DNA of 64,000 nt from Streptomyces shenzhenensis (lineage in GTDB: Bacteria; Actinomycetota; Actinomycetes; Streptomycetales; Streptomycetaceae), in contig NZ_PENI01000001.1 of the NCBI RefSeq assembly GCF_003688995.1, forward strand, positions 186,001 through 250,000, in the 5' to 3' direction. The position numbers and the translations under genes are program-made. The notes beneath the pieces were generated by a model. The model had not been told where the DNA came from and searched no databases. It saw nothing but the letters and a program-made list of their open reading frames with translations. Shown piece after piece: positions 1-8,604 of this stretch (positions are counted from its first letter, which is position 1; each line of letters begins with the position of its first letter).

Positions 1-1012
1 CGGAGCCGGGTTCACCGGGCCCCTCAGGTCGCCGCGCCGGGATCTGCTGCCCGTCCAACTCCCTTATGTCCCGCAGGAGTTCCCGGAAAGCACCGGCCAC
101 CGTCTCAGGGTATTCCATCATCGCCACATGCCCGGCGTCCGGCAGCGACAGCAGCCGGGAGTCACGGAAGGAGCGGGCCGCCTTCTGGGACATGCGGTAG
201 CCGACGAGCAGGTCGCGGCCGCCGTAGATCAGCAGGGTCGGGGCGAGCACGCGCTCGGCCTGGCGCCACAGCCCGTGCTGGCCGCCCAGGGTGTAGGCGT
301 TCACCAGCCCGCGCGCGGAGCGCGCCATGGCGTCCCAGAAGTACGGCAGCCGCAGCCGCCGCTCCAGCTCCTCCACGGCGTGCTCGAACGCCTCCGGAGT
401 CACCCGTCCGGGGTCGCCGTAACAGAGGCCCATGACCCCGCGGACCCGCTGCTCGGCCGACCACTCCTGGGTGATCCGGGTGAACAGCGGGGCGACACCG
501 GGCAGGCCCAGCAGGGCGGTCGGCACGGCGGTGCGCTGCACACGCAGCTCCGGAAGGGCGGGAGAGACCAGCGTGAGGGTCCGGACGAGATCCGGGCGGA
601 CCGCGGAGACCCGGGTGGCGACCGCGCCGCCCAGGGAGTTCCCGAAGAGGTGCACCGGGCCGCGCCCGGCCGCGTCGAGATAGCGGATCACCGCGCGCGC
701 GTGCCCGGTGACGGAGTAGTCGCCGTCGTCCGGCGGCGGGGAGTCGCCGAAGCCCGGCAGGTCGACCGCTTCGCCGTCGACGACGTGGTCCAGCTCGGAC
801 ATCAGCGCCGACCAGTTCTGCGAGGAGCCGCCGAGCCCGTGCACGTACAGCGCGGGCGGCAGGCCCTCACGGGCCGGCGGACGCGACCGGACCGACAGGG
901 TGACCCCCGGCAGCCCGACGGACCTCAGCCGCTCGCCCTCCGCGACCCTGACGAGCGCCACCCTCGGGAGGACGCTGGTGGCCGACACGGACGGCAGCTC
1001 GGTCGAAGACAT
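1..1012 (-). CDS. alpha/beta hydrolase, 3' end outside the window
   Basis: The frame is open from an ATG at 1012 to the left edge with no stop, so at least 337 residues are present and the C-terminus is missing. The fold is an alpha/beta hydrolase: an oxyanion-type HGLGG segment near residue 54, the nucleophile elbow GNSLGG with Ser near 126, an acid in YGGRD near 266 and the catalytic His in DAGHV near 295, in the usual order. Substrate cannot be told; esterase, lipase or C-C hydrolase are all possible. It is transcribed away from the small gene at 1220, and the 200-bp gap between them should hold both promoters. Confidence 0.88.
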   Translation of the reverse strand, partial: MSSTELPSVSATSVLPRVALVRVAEGERLRSVGLPGVTLSVRSRPPAREGLPPALYVHGLGGSSQNWSALMSELDHVVDGEAVDLPGFGDSPPPDDGDYSVTGHARAVIRYLDAAGRGPVHLFGNSLGGAVATRVSAVRPDLVRTLTLVSPALPELRVQRTAVPTALLGLPGVAPLFTRITQEWSAEQRVRGVMGLCYGDPGRVTPEAFEHAVEELERRLRLPYFWDAMARSARGLVNAYTLGGQHGLWRQAERVLAPTLLIYGGRDLLVGYRMSQKAARSFRDSRLLSLPDAGHVAMMEYPETVAGAFRELLRDIRELDGQQIPARRPEGPGEPGS

Positions 1013-1219
1013 GCGGCAATGTTACGAGACGATCACATAGTGGTTCTGTGTCCGCCGTCACAGATCGGGCGCCGCCCGGGCGTGTCGCGGGGCGCGGACC
1101 CCACGCTCGCCCAGGTCTCGGGCATGGCATCCGTACCGGGTGTCTTACGCTCGTACACAGGGCACCCGCATTTGTGGCCCCTGCTTCGTCCGGGGGTGTT
1201 CGTAGGAAGGGAGCCCGCC

Positions 1220-1444
1220 ATGGCCTATGACCCCACCGATCCCGACGCGATCGAGGACCTGGAGGTCCAGGGAGTTCCGGAGATCGACGTCGAGGCTCCC
1301 GAGGGCGACGCCGCGGAGCAGCACACGGACATCGCACCGGAGCACGACGATCCCCTGACCGGCGTGGACCCGGACCGCGCCAACGAGGCCGACCTCATCG
1401 AGCAGGCACGGGTCGTGGCCCTCGACGAGGACGACTACCGCTGA
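1220..1444 (+). CDS. small acidic conserved protein (74 aa), function unknown
   Basis: This is a 74-residue, strongly acidic protein: Asp and Glu make up about a third of it and there are almost no Lys residues. The ATG at 1220 follows a purine-rich GGAAGGGAG ribosome site at a good distance. No membrane segment, cysteine motif or known domain is visible, and it is likely to be largely unstructured. It resembles the small acidic conserved proteins annotated as hypothetical in Streptomyces. It lies upstream of the TetR gene on the same strand with a 167-bp gap, so it probably has its own promoter. I do not assign a function. Confidence 0.72.
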   Translation: MAYDPTDPDAIEDLEVQGVPEIDVEAPEGDAAEQHTDIAPEHDDPLTGVDPDRANEADLIEQARVVALDEDDYR

Positions 1445-1611
1445 CGCCGGCCCGGGCACGGGGAGTGACCTGCCCCTTCTGAGGCGCCCTGATCGGCTTC
1501 CGGCACCGCCCGGTCCGTGAAATTCTGCGCTCGCACCGCGCACACCACGGTTACCGAAAAGTACGATGGCGGCGCGGCGCACACCGCATGTGGACGATCT
1601 TGGGAGGCGGC

Positions 1612-2256
1612 GTGACAGCCATCGAGCAGACAGAGGCGGCACGCCCGCGGGGCACGCGCCTGCCGCGCCGTGCCCGACGGAACCAGCTCCTGGGCGCCGC
1701 CCAGGAGGTCTTCGTGGCGCAGGGCTACCACGCGGCCGCGATGGACGACATCGCCGAGCGGGCCGGCGTCAGCAAACCGGTGCTCTACCAGCACTTCCCG
1801 GGCAAGCTCGACCTCTATCTCGCCCTGCTGGACCAGCACTGCGAGTCCCTGATCGGGGCCGTGCGGAGCGCGCTGGAGTCCACGACGGACAACAAGCAGC
1901 GCGTCCGGGCGACGATGGACGCCTATTTCGCGTACGTCGAGGACGACGGCGGGGCGTTCCGCCTGGTCTTCGAGTCCGACCTGACGAACGAGCCCGCGGT
2001 GCGCGAGCGCGTCGACAAGGTCAGCAACGACTGCGCCGAGGCGATCTGCGACGTCATCGCCGAGGACACGGGCCTCTCGCGCGCGGAGTCGATGCTGCTG
2101 GCCTCCGGTCTCGGCGGCCTCGCCCAGGTGGTCGCCCGCTCCTGGCTGCACAGCGACCGGAGCGTCCCGCGCGACCAGGCGGTGCAGCTGCTGACCTCGC
2201 TGGCCTGGCGGGGCATCGCCGGCTTCCCGCTGCACGGCACCGAGCAGCATCTCTGA
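1612..2256 (+). CDS. TetR/AcrR family transcriptional regulator
   Basis: A 214-residue cytoplasmic DNA-binding repressor. The N-terminal TetR helix-turn-helix spans about residues 18-64 and ends in the family hallmark SKPVLYQHFPGK; the rest is the helical ligand-binding and dimer domain. I chose GTG at 1612 because GGAGG lies 4 bases upstream and the open frame before it (from 1588) is unlike the family. The ligand is unknown. The nearest candidates for control are itself, the divergent hydrolase and the DUF3107 gene downstream. No clear palindromic operator was found in front of it. Confidence 0.9.
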   Translation: MTAIEQTEAARPRGTRLPRRARRNQLLGAAQEVFVAQGYHAAAMDDIAERAGVSKPVLYQHFPGKLDLYLALLDQHCESLIGAVRSALESTTDNKQRVRATMDAYFAYVEDDGGAFRLVFESDLTNEPAVRERVDKVSNDCAEAICDVIAEDTGLSRAESMLLASGLGGLAQVVARSWLHSDRSVPRDQAVQLLTSLAWRGIAGFPLHGTEQHL

Positions 2257-2409
2257 GTCGCCCGGCCGCGTCCGGCCGGTTCTTGTTCCCGCCCGCTGTT
2301 CGCTCCTGGCGTTCTTGCGCGCAGCGTGTATGTCCCCTCACCGGGCTAATGTGTGCTGGGTACGGCGCGCTGGGTCGCGCACTTCACTGACCGTCGGAGG
2401 GACATAGCC

Positions 2410-2637
2410 GTGGAGGTCAAGATCGGCGTGCAGCACGCGCCCCGCGAGATCGTTCTGGAGAGCGGTCAGAGCGCGGAAGAGATCGAGCGCGTGGTGGCCG
2501 AGGCACTGGCCGGCAAGTCGCAGCTGCTGAGCCTTGAGGACGAGCGCGGCCGGAAGATCCTGGTCCCCTCGGACCGTCTGGCCTACATCGAGCTGGGCGA
2601 GCCGACCACCCGCAAGGTGGGCTTCAGCGCGCTGTAG
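2410..2637 (+). CDS. DUF3107 family small protein
   Basis: A 75-residue protein beginning VEVKIGVQ with the DUF3107 pattern: an N-terminal beta strand, the segment LESGQSAEEIE, a helix, then RKILVPSDRLAYIELGE. Family members are short, conserved actinobacterial proteins, often labelled ATP-binding without strong evidence. The GTG at 2410 has GGAGG nine bases upstream, better than the longer frame from 2353. It follows the TetR gene by 153 bp and is closed by a strong hairpin at 2698, so it looks like a separate short transcript. Function is unknown. Confidence 0.85.
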   Translation: MEVKIGVQHAPREIVLESGQSAEEIERVVAEALAGKSQLLSLEDERGRKILVPSDRLAYIELGEPTTRKVGFSAL

Positions 2638-2697
2638 TCGGCACGCGGGGCACCGTACGGCGCGGCGCCGGACGTACCCGCTGCTCATCCGGACCAG

Positions 2698-2726
2698 GGG
2701 CCCGGTGGCTGACGGCCACCGGGCCC
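2698..2726 (+). terminator. hairpin terminator after the DUF3107 gene
   Basis: A perfect 12-bp inverted repeat (GGGCCCGGTGGC and its complement) with a 5-nt loop lies 60 bp after the DUF3107 stop. No U-run follows, as is common for terminators in high-GC actinomycetes. Confidence 0.75.
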
Positions 2727-2862
2727 TCGCGCGTGTCCGGCGCGCGAAGGTTCTCCACATCCGGGGCACAAGTCATCCACAGGGGAGGATTGCATTCCGC
2801 AGGTCACGGGTAGGACGGGCTACGACCGTGAAGCGCCGGCCGGCCGTGTGGAAGGACCCCTC

Positions 2863-3132
2863 ATGATCCTGGAAGCTCTCGGCTCGGCCCTGGCCGGCCT
2901 GGCCCTGGCCGCCGTCGCGGTGCGCCGGCTCTCCCACCGGCTGCCCGCTCCCCTGCTGGTCTTCTGCACGGGTGTCGCCGGCGCCCTGTTCGGCGACTTC
3001 GTGACGCACACGGCGCTGGGCCCCGGCCCGGTCCCGGTCAGCCTGCTCGGCGCGGTGGTCGTCTCCACGGCGTCACTGTCGCTGCTGCTGCGCCCGGCCG
3101 GAAGGCTACGCCGACGCTCCGCCCCGGCGTGA
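2863..3132 (+). CDS. small membrane protein, unknown function
   Basis: An 89-residue protein with three hydrophobic stretches: about residues 3-18, 30-46 and 57-74, with a basic end RRRSAPA. It is therefore probably an integral membrane protein with two or three passes. The ATG at 2863 is preceded by GGAAGGA at 7 bases and is preferred to the in-frame start at 2848. No family was recognised. It stands alone between a terminator and a long repeat region. The absence of charged residues inside the helices argues against a transporter, but no function is proposed. Confidence 0.65.
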   Translation: MILEALGSALAGLALAAVAVRRLSHRLPAPLLVFCTGVAGALFGDFVTHTALGPGPVPVSLLGAVVVSTASLSLLLRPAGRLRRRSAPA

Positions 3133-3179
3133 CCACACGACACGGCCCCGGGTGACCTGACGCCTGGCGGCACACCCCG

Positions 3180-3900
3180 GGACCTAGGCGATCCCGCGCC
3201 CCGATAGCACTCCCCCCGGGCCAAGGCGATCCCCTGCCCGGTGGCGGTCCACCGCCCTGTAGCGCTGGACCAAGGTGCTCCCCCGACCAACAGCACTCCC
3301 GCCAAACGAAGGCGCCCCACCGCCCAGCAGCGCACCCCGGACCAAAGCGATCCCCCGCCCGGTAGCACTCCCCCCGGGATCAAGACGATCTCCCGCCCGG
3401 TGACCCACCGCTCTGTAGCGCTCCCCCGGACCAAGGCGATCCCACGCCCGATGACGCGCCCACACTCGGTGGCAGTCCACCGCCCAGTAGCGCTGGACCA
3501 AGGTGCTCCCCCGACCAACAGCACTCCCGCCGACCAAGGCGATCTCCCGCCCGACGACGCGCCCGCGCCCGGTCGCAGCCCACCGCCCAGCAGCGCTCCA
3601 CCCGACCAAAGCTGATCCCCCGCCCCGGTAGCACTCCCCCCTGGGATCGAGACGATCTCCCGTCCGGTGGCCCACCGCTCAGTGGCGCTCCCCCGGACCA
3701 AAGCCATCCCCCGCCCGATGACGCGCCCGCGCCTGGTAGCGGTCCACCGCCCCGTAGCACACGCCCGAACCAAGGCGATCTCCCGGCCCAATAGCACTCG
3801 CCCCGGACCAAGGCGCCCCACCGCCCGATGGCGCGCCCGCGCCCGGTCGCAGCCCACCGCCCCGCAGCGCACCCCCGCCCAATAGCGCGCCAGTGGTCGG
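3180..3900. repeat. degenerate long-period repeat region, no gene
   Basis: This 720-bp stretch has no credible gene. It is built from recurring variants of short modules such as GACCAAGGCGATC, CGCCCGGTAGCACTCC and GTCCACCGCCC. Larger blocks recur: the segment around 3241-3300 returns at 3469 (offset about 228 bp) and partly at 3736, and the block at 3376-3440 returns at 3643 (offset about 267 bp). Open frames across it on both strands are compositional artefacts of the repeats. The variants differ at many positions, so this is an old, decaying array rather than a fresh tandem duplication. Confidence 0.75.
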
Positions 3901-4650
3901 TCAGGCGGCCAGGCCCAGGGCGGCCATGCGCTTGGTGTGTGCCTCGGTGATCCGGGAGAACATCCGGCCGACCTCGGCGAGGTCGAAGCCGTCCGCGACG
4001 CCGCCGACGAGCATCGTGGACAGCGCGTCCCGGTCGGCGACGACCCGCTGGGACTGCGACAGTGCCTCGCCCATCAGCCGCCGCGCCCACAGGGCGAGCC
4101 GGCCGCCCACCCGGGGCTCCGCGTCGATGGCCGCGCGCACCTTCTCGACGGCGAAGCTGGCGTGCCCGGTGTCGTCGAGGACGGCGAGCACCAGATCGCG
4201 CGTGTCGGCGTCGAGCCGGACCGCGACCTCCCGGTAGAAGTCGCTGGCGATCGAGTCGCCGACGTACGCCTTGACCAGCCCCTCCAGCCAGTCCGACGGC
4301 GCCGTCTGACGGTGGAAGCCGTCGAGCGCGGCGACGAACGGCTCCATCGCCTGGGTCGGCTCCTCGCCGATCTCCGTGAGCCGGTCCCGCAACTGCTCGA
4401 AGTGGTGGAACTCGGCCGACGCCATCTTCGCCAGCTCCGCCTTGTCCGCCAGGGTGGGCGCCAGCTTGGCGTCCTCCGCGAGCCGCTCGAACGCCGCCAG
4501 TTCGCCGTAGGCGAGCGCGCCGAGCAGGTCCACGACCGCGGCGCGGTACTGCGGGTCGGCGGAGGCCGTCGCCCAGTTCCGGGCGGCGACCCCGGTGGCC
4601 TGGGCCGAAGCGTCCTCGGGGGCGTGGTCAGGCTTGTCAGAGCTCGTCAT
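3901..4650 (-). CDS. ferritin-like fold protein
   Basis: A 249-residue all-helical protein of the ferritin-like type (related to the tRNA 2-methylthio-N6-isopentenyladenosine hydroxylase-like group). Carboxylate and histidine candidates for a di-iron site are E in GELAAFERL (near residue 50), the EFHHFEQLRD helix (near 79), and the later DDTGHASF segment (near 165). The ATG at 4650 begins MTSSDKPDHA; the longer frame to 5397 runs into non-coding sequence. It is transcribed away from the DEAD-box helicase gene. The substrate is not identifiable; oxidoreductase, hydroxylase or iron storage are possible, and metal binding is inferred only. Confidence 0.82.
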   Translation of the reverse strand: MTSSDKPDHAPEDASAQATGVAARNWATASADPQYRAAVVDLLGALAYGELAAFERLAEDAKLAPTLADKAELAKMASAEFHHFEQLRDRLTEIGEEPTQAMEPFVAALDGFHRQTAPSDWLEGLVKAYVGDSIASDFYREVAVRLDADTRDLVLAVLDDTGHASFAVEKVRAAIDAEPRVGGRLALWARRLMGEALSQSQRVVADRDALSTMLVGGVADGFDLAEVGRMFSRITEAHTKRMAALGLAA

Positions 4651-5062
4651 GAAGCGCACAATAGCCCGCTCCGAGAGCGGGGGAAGTCCCTGATCGATCA
4701 GTGTGACGACGACTACGTGACCAAATCGGCCATCGCATGTGCACGATTCCGGGGTATGGTGGTAATGCGCCTGCTGGGCACTCCGTCGTAGTCCGACGCC
4801 GTTTCCGGTCAGGCCGCACGCATGAGGATGCCCGGTCGGTGGCCCGATCGGCTCCGACCCGACAGCCCTCCACGGATGTACGGCACATTGGCGTACGACG
4901 ACCGGAGGGACCCTCAGCGGCGAGAGCGCTAGAGCGTCGGCAGAGGTCCCGTGCCAAACGGCTTGCCCCCGCGGTTCGTCCGTGAGGCAGTCGACGTCCC
5001 CAGCACGGTCCGACACGACCCCCGCGCTCGCCTCGCGCCGCGCACACAGAAGAGGCAGCACC
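4651..5062. promoter_or_regulatory. divergent promoter region and long helicase leader
   Basis: 412 bp without a gene lie between the ferritin-like and helicase genes. A 7-bp hairpin (CCCGCTC, loop CGA, GAGCGGG) at 4665-4681 lies in the 5' leader of the minus-strand gene. The rest must contain the helicase promoter and a long untranslated leader. No riboswitch consensus was recognised. Long leaders are common on DEAD-box helicase mRNAs that control themselves, but nothing here proves it. Confidence 0.4.
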
Positions 5063-7561
5063 CTGACTACGACGTTTCGAGAACTCGGAATCCTCCCCGA
5101 GACCGCCGAGGCCCTGGAGGCCGTCGGCATCATCACTCCCTTCCCCATCCAGGAGATGACGCTCCCCGTGGCCCTCTCGGGCACGGACGTCATCGGCCAG
5201 GCCAAGACCGGCACCGGCAAGACGCTGGGCTTCGGCCTCCCGCTCCTCGAGCGAGTCACCGTCCCCGCCGACGTCGAGGCGGGCCGGGCCGCGCCCGAAG
5301 CCCTCACCGACGCGCCGCAGGCGCTCGTCGTCGTCCCGACCCGCGAGCTGTGCACGCAGGTCACCAACGACCTGCTGACCGCGGGCAAGGTCCGCAACGT
5401 GCGCGTGACCGCGATCTACGGCGGCCGGGCCTACGAACCCCAGGTGGAAGCCCTCAGACAGGGCGTCGACGTGGTCGTCGGCACCCCCGGCCGGCTGCTC
5501 GACCTCGCCGGGCAGAAGAAGCTGAACCTGAAGCACGTCAAGTGCCTGGTCCTCGACGAGGCCGACGAGATGCTCGACCTCGGGTTCCTGCCCGACGTCG
5601 AGAAGATCATCGACATGCTCCCGGCCAAGCGCCAGACCATGCTGTTCTCGGCGACCATGCCGGGTGCGGTGATCGGCCTGGCCCGCCGGTACATGTCGCA
5701 GCCCACGCACATCCGTGCCACCGCGCCGGACGACGAGGGCGCGACCGTCGCCAACATCAAGCAGTTCGTCTACCGCGCGCACTCCATGGACAAGCCGGAG
5801 ATGATCGCACGCATCCTGCAGGCCGACGGCCGCGCGCTGGCGATGATCTTCTGCCGGACGAAGCGGACGGCGGCGGACATCGCCGAACAGCTCCAGCGGC
5901 GCGGCTTCGCCTCCGGCGCGGTCCACGGCGACCTCGGCCAGGGCGCCCGCGAGCAGGCGCTGCGCGCCTTCCGCAACGGCAAGGTCGACGTCCTCGTGTG
6001 CACCGATGTCGCCGCGCGCGGCATCGACGTCGAGGGCGTGACCCACGTCATCAACTACCAGTCCCCCGAGGACGAGAAGACGTACCTGCACCGCGTCGGC
6101 CGTACCGGCCGGGCGGGCGCGAAGGGTACGGCGATCACGTTCGTCGACTGGGACGACATCCCGCGCTGGCAGCTGATCAACAAGGCGCTGGAGCTGAACT
6201 TCAACGACCCGGTGGAGACGTACTCCACCTCCCCGCACCTCTTCGCGGACCTCGGCATCCCCGAGGGCACCAAGGGTGTCCTGCCACGCTCCGAGCGCAC
6301 CCGCGCCGGGCTGGCGGCGGAGGAGCTGGAGGACCTGGGCGAGACCGGGGGCCGCGGTGCGCGCGGTCGCGGCGGGCGGGGCGGCCGGGGCGAGTCCCGG
6401 CCGGCCGAGCCGGCCGAGCACGAGCGTCCGACGCGCACGCCGCGCCGTCGCCGCCGCACGCGCGGCGGGGCACCGCTCGACTCCGCGCCCGCCGGGTCGG
6501 GAGCGGCGCCGGTCGATTCCGGGGCGCCGGCCGCCGAGGCCGTCACTGCGGAGGAGATCACGGCATCCCGCACGCCGCGCCGCCGTCGCCGCACCCGCGG
6601 CGGGGCACCCGCGGAGCCGGTGGCGGTCGCCACGGTGGCCGAGCCGGCCGAAGCGGAGCCGGCGCAGACCGCCGAGTCCGCGCTGACGACGGCGGAGGGC
6701 CCGGCGGCGGTCGAGGCCCCCGAGCGGCAGCCGCGCCGCCGCCGCACGCGTAAGGCCGCGGAGCAGGCGACGGCGCCTGCCGAGACCGTGTCCGAGGCGG
6801 TCGTCGAGCCCGTGGCCGCGGCGCCCGCGCCGGAGGCGACGGCGATTGCCGAGCCGGAGCCGGAGACCGAGGCGAAGCCGCGCCGCCGCACGCGCAAGAC
6901 CGCGACCGCGGCCGCGGCCGAGACGGTGCTGGACACCGCCGAAGCCACGGAGGCGAAGCCCAAGGTCCGTCGGACCCGCAAGGCAGCCGCCGCGCCGGTC
7001 ACCGCCGAGCCGGCGGAGGGCACGGTCGAAGGCGCGGAGGCCACGGACACCGCCGCACCCCGCCGCCGCACCCGCAAGACGGCGGCCGCGGCCGAGACCG
7101 CGGTGGACACGGCGGAGGCCGCGGAGGCGAAGCCCAAGCGCACCCGTAAGACCGCCGCTGTCGCCGAGGCGCCGGCGGAGACCGCCGAGGCCGAGGCCAA
7201 GCCGAAGCGCACCCGCAAGACCGCGGCCGCAGCCGAGACCGCGGTGGACACGGCCGAGGGCACGGAGGCGAAGCCGAAGCGCACCCGCAAGGCGACCGCC
7301 GCCGTGGACACCGCGAACGGCGCCGAGGCCGAGCCCAAGGTCCGTCGGACCCGCAAGGCAGCCGCCGCCGAACCGGTGACCGCCGAGATCCCGGCGCAGG
7401 CCACCGAGGAGCCGGAGGTCAAGCCGCGGCGCCGCACGCGCAAGGCCACGGCCGCCGCGGACCCGGTCGGCGCCGAGGCCACCGAAGCCGCCGCGGAGCC
7501 GAAGCCCAGGGCGCGCAGGACCCGGAAGACCGCCGCGACGGCGGAGACCCCGGAGTCCTGA
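5063..7561 (+). CDS. DEAD-box ATP-dependent RNA helicase with long basic tail
   Basis: An RNA-unwinding ATPase, about 832 residues. All DEAD-box motifs are visible in order: Q motif TPFPIQ, AKTGTGKT (near 47), PTREL, TPGRL, DEAD (near 166), SAT, then in the second RecA lobe FCRTKRTA, CTDVAARGIDVE and HRVGRTGRAG. After about residue 410 comes a 420-residue low-complexity tail rich in Ala, Glu and Arg, with some dozen RRRTRK or KRTRK blocks, presumably disordered and RNA-binding. The family N-terminus TTTFRELG starts at a CTG at 5063 with AGAGG upstream; an in-frame GTG at 4982 is the alternative but adds 27 non-conserved residues. A terminator follows the stop. Confidence 0.93.
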   Translation: MTTTFRELGILPETAEALEAVGIITPFPIQEMTLPVALSGTDVIGQAKTGTGKTLGFGLPLLERVTVPADVEAGRAAPEALTDAPQALVVVPTRELCTQVTNDLLTAGKVRNVRVTAIYGGRAYEPQVEALRQGVDVVVGTPGRLLDLAGQKKLNLKHVKCLVLDEADEMLDLGFLPDVEKIIDMLPAKRQTMLFSATMPGAVIGLARRYMSQPTHIRATAPDDEGATVANIKQFVYRAHSMDKPEMIARILQADGRALAMIFCRTKRTAADIAEQLQRRGFASGAVHGDLGQGAREQALRAFRNGKVDVLVCTDVAARGIDVEGVTHVINYQSPEDEKTYLHRVGRTGRAGAKGTAITFVDWDDIPRWQLINKALELNFNDPVETYSTSPHLFADLGIPEGTKGVLPRSERTRAGLAAEELEDLGETGGRGARGRGGRGGRGESRPAEPAEHERPTRTPRRRRRTRGGAPLDSAPAGSGAAPVDSGAPAAEAVTAEEITASRTPRRRRRTRGGAPAEPVAVATVAEPAEAEPAQTAESALTTAEGPAAVEAPERQPRRRRTRKAAEQATAPAETVSEAVVEPVAAAPAPEATAIAEPEPETEAKPRRRTRKTATAAAAETVLDTAEATEAKPKVRRTRKAAAAPVTAEPAEGTVEGAEATDTAAPRRRTRKTAAAAETAVDTAEAAEAKPKRTRKTAAVAEAPAETAEAEAKPKRTRKTAAAAETAVDTAEGTEAKPKRTRKATAAVDTANGAEAEPKVRRTRKAAAAEPVTAEIPAQATEEPEVKPRRRTRKATAAADPVGAEATEAAAEPKPRARRTRKTAATAETPES

Positions 7562-7576
7562 GCCGACAGCACCACC

Positions 7577-7621
7577 ACGCCGACGGCCCGGCCCGCCCCC
7601 GCGGGACCGGGCCGTCGGCGT
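7577..7621 (+). terminator. terminator after the helicase gene
   Basis: A 14-bp perfect stem (CGCCGACGGCCCGG and complement, extended by one A-T pair) with a 15-nt loop begins 16 bp after the helicase stop and is followed by TTCC. Confidence 0.8.
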
Positions 7622-7689
7622 TCCAGGGTTCATCCGCGCTCCCCCCGCCAGTTCTCCTCCCTGCCCCCGCGGCCGATAACCTCTGGGGC

Positions 7690-8577
7690 ATGAGCAGGCC
7701 GCCCTCCTTCGTTCCGCCTCCCGGTGCCCGTGCCCACGCGTTGCGCACCGCGCGTGGCGACTTCGCCGTGGTCGACGCGCCCGCGGCCGACGGTGTCGAA
7801 CCGCGCGGGGTCGCCCTGCTGCTGCCCGGGTTCACCGGGAGCAAGGAGGACTTCCATCCGCTACTCGTGCCGCTCGCGCGGCGCGGCTACCGGGTCGTGG
7901 CCGTGGACGGGCGCGGCCAGTACGAGTCGGACGGCCCGGAGCACGACGAATCCGCTTACGCGCAGCAGGAGTTGGCGCGGGACGTGCTGGCGCAGGCCGA
8001 GGCGCTGGGCACTCCGGTGCAGCTGCTGGGGCACTCGCTGGGCGGGCAGATCGCGCGTGCGGCCGTGCTGCTCGACGCCACTGCGTTCCGCTCGCTCACT
8101 CTCATGGCCTCCGGCCCGGCGCAGATCTCCGCCTCCCAGCAGCAGCGCGTCAAACTGCTGCGGGACGCCCTCGCCGTGATGTCGATGGCCGAACTGTGGG
8201 ACACCATCCAGACGTTGGAGCCGCCCGAGGAGACCGAGGTCGACGGCGGTCCGGACGACCGAGCGGAGCTGCGCCGCCGCTGGCTGGGCAACAAACCGGC
8301 CCAACTGATCGCCACCGGAAGCCAGTTGTGCACCGAGCCGGACCGCGTCGGCGAACTCGCCGCGGTGGGACTGCCGTTCCATGTGCTGTCCGGCGCGACC
8401 GACGACACCTGGCCGGTGCCGCTCCTCGACGACATGGCCGTACGGCTCAGGGCGCGCCGTACCGTCATCGAGGGCGCGGAGCACTCGCCCAACACCGACC
8501 AGCCGCTCCCGACGGCCCGCGCGATCGCCGACTTCTGGGACGGCACCGGCGAGGACGGTCGGCACCGCGGCCGATAA
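7690..8577 (+). CDS. alpha/beta hydrolase
   Basis: A 295-residue cytoplasmic alpha/beta hydrolase. Visible elements are an oxyanion PGFTGSKEDF segment near residue 46, the nucleophile elbow GHSLGG with Ser near 116, an acidic residue in SGATDDTW near 236, and the catalytic His in EGAEHSPN near 261. The protein has a cap region between the nucleophile and the acid. The ATG at 7690 directly follows a weak purine stretch. It stands between the helicase terminator and the convergent NYN gene, so it is probably monocistronic. The substrate is not known. Confidence 0.88.
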   Translation: MSRPPSFVPPPGARAHALRTARGDFAVVDAPAADGVEPRGVALLLPGFTGSKEDFHPLLVPLARRGYRVVAVDGRGQYESDGPEHDESAYAQQELARDVLAQAEALGTPVQLLGHSLGGQIARAAVLLDATAFRSLTLMASGPAQISASQQQRVKLLRDALAVMSMAELWDTIQTLEPPEETEVDGGPDDRAELRRRWLGNKPAQLIATGSQLCTEPDRVGELAAVGLPFHVLSGATDDTWPVPLLDDMAVRLRARRTVIEGAEHSPNTDQPLPTARAIADFWDGTGEDGRHRGR

Positions 8578-8604
8578 CGCGCCGGTGCTGCGTCCAGTAC
8601 TGCG

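Noticed and set aside
3180..3900. Repeat-protein genes on either strand
   Set aside because: Open frames exist in several frames and both strands at once, with no ribosome sites, as expected from GC-rich repeats.
4637..7633. 998-codon open frame antisense to the helicase
   Set aside because: Arg/Gly/Leu-rich translation with no domain, opposite a gene with all DEAD-box motifs; produced by high GC and the repetitive tail.
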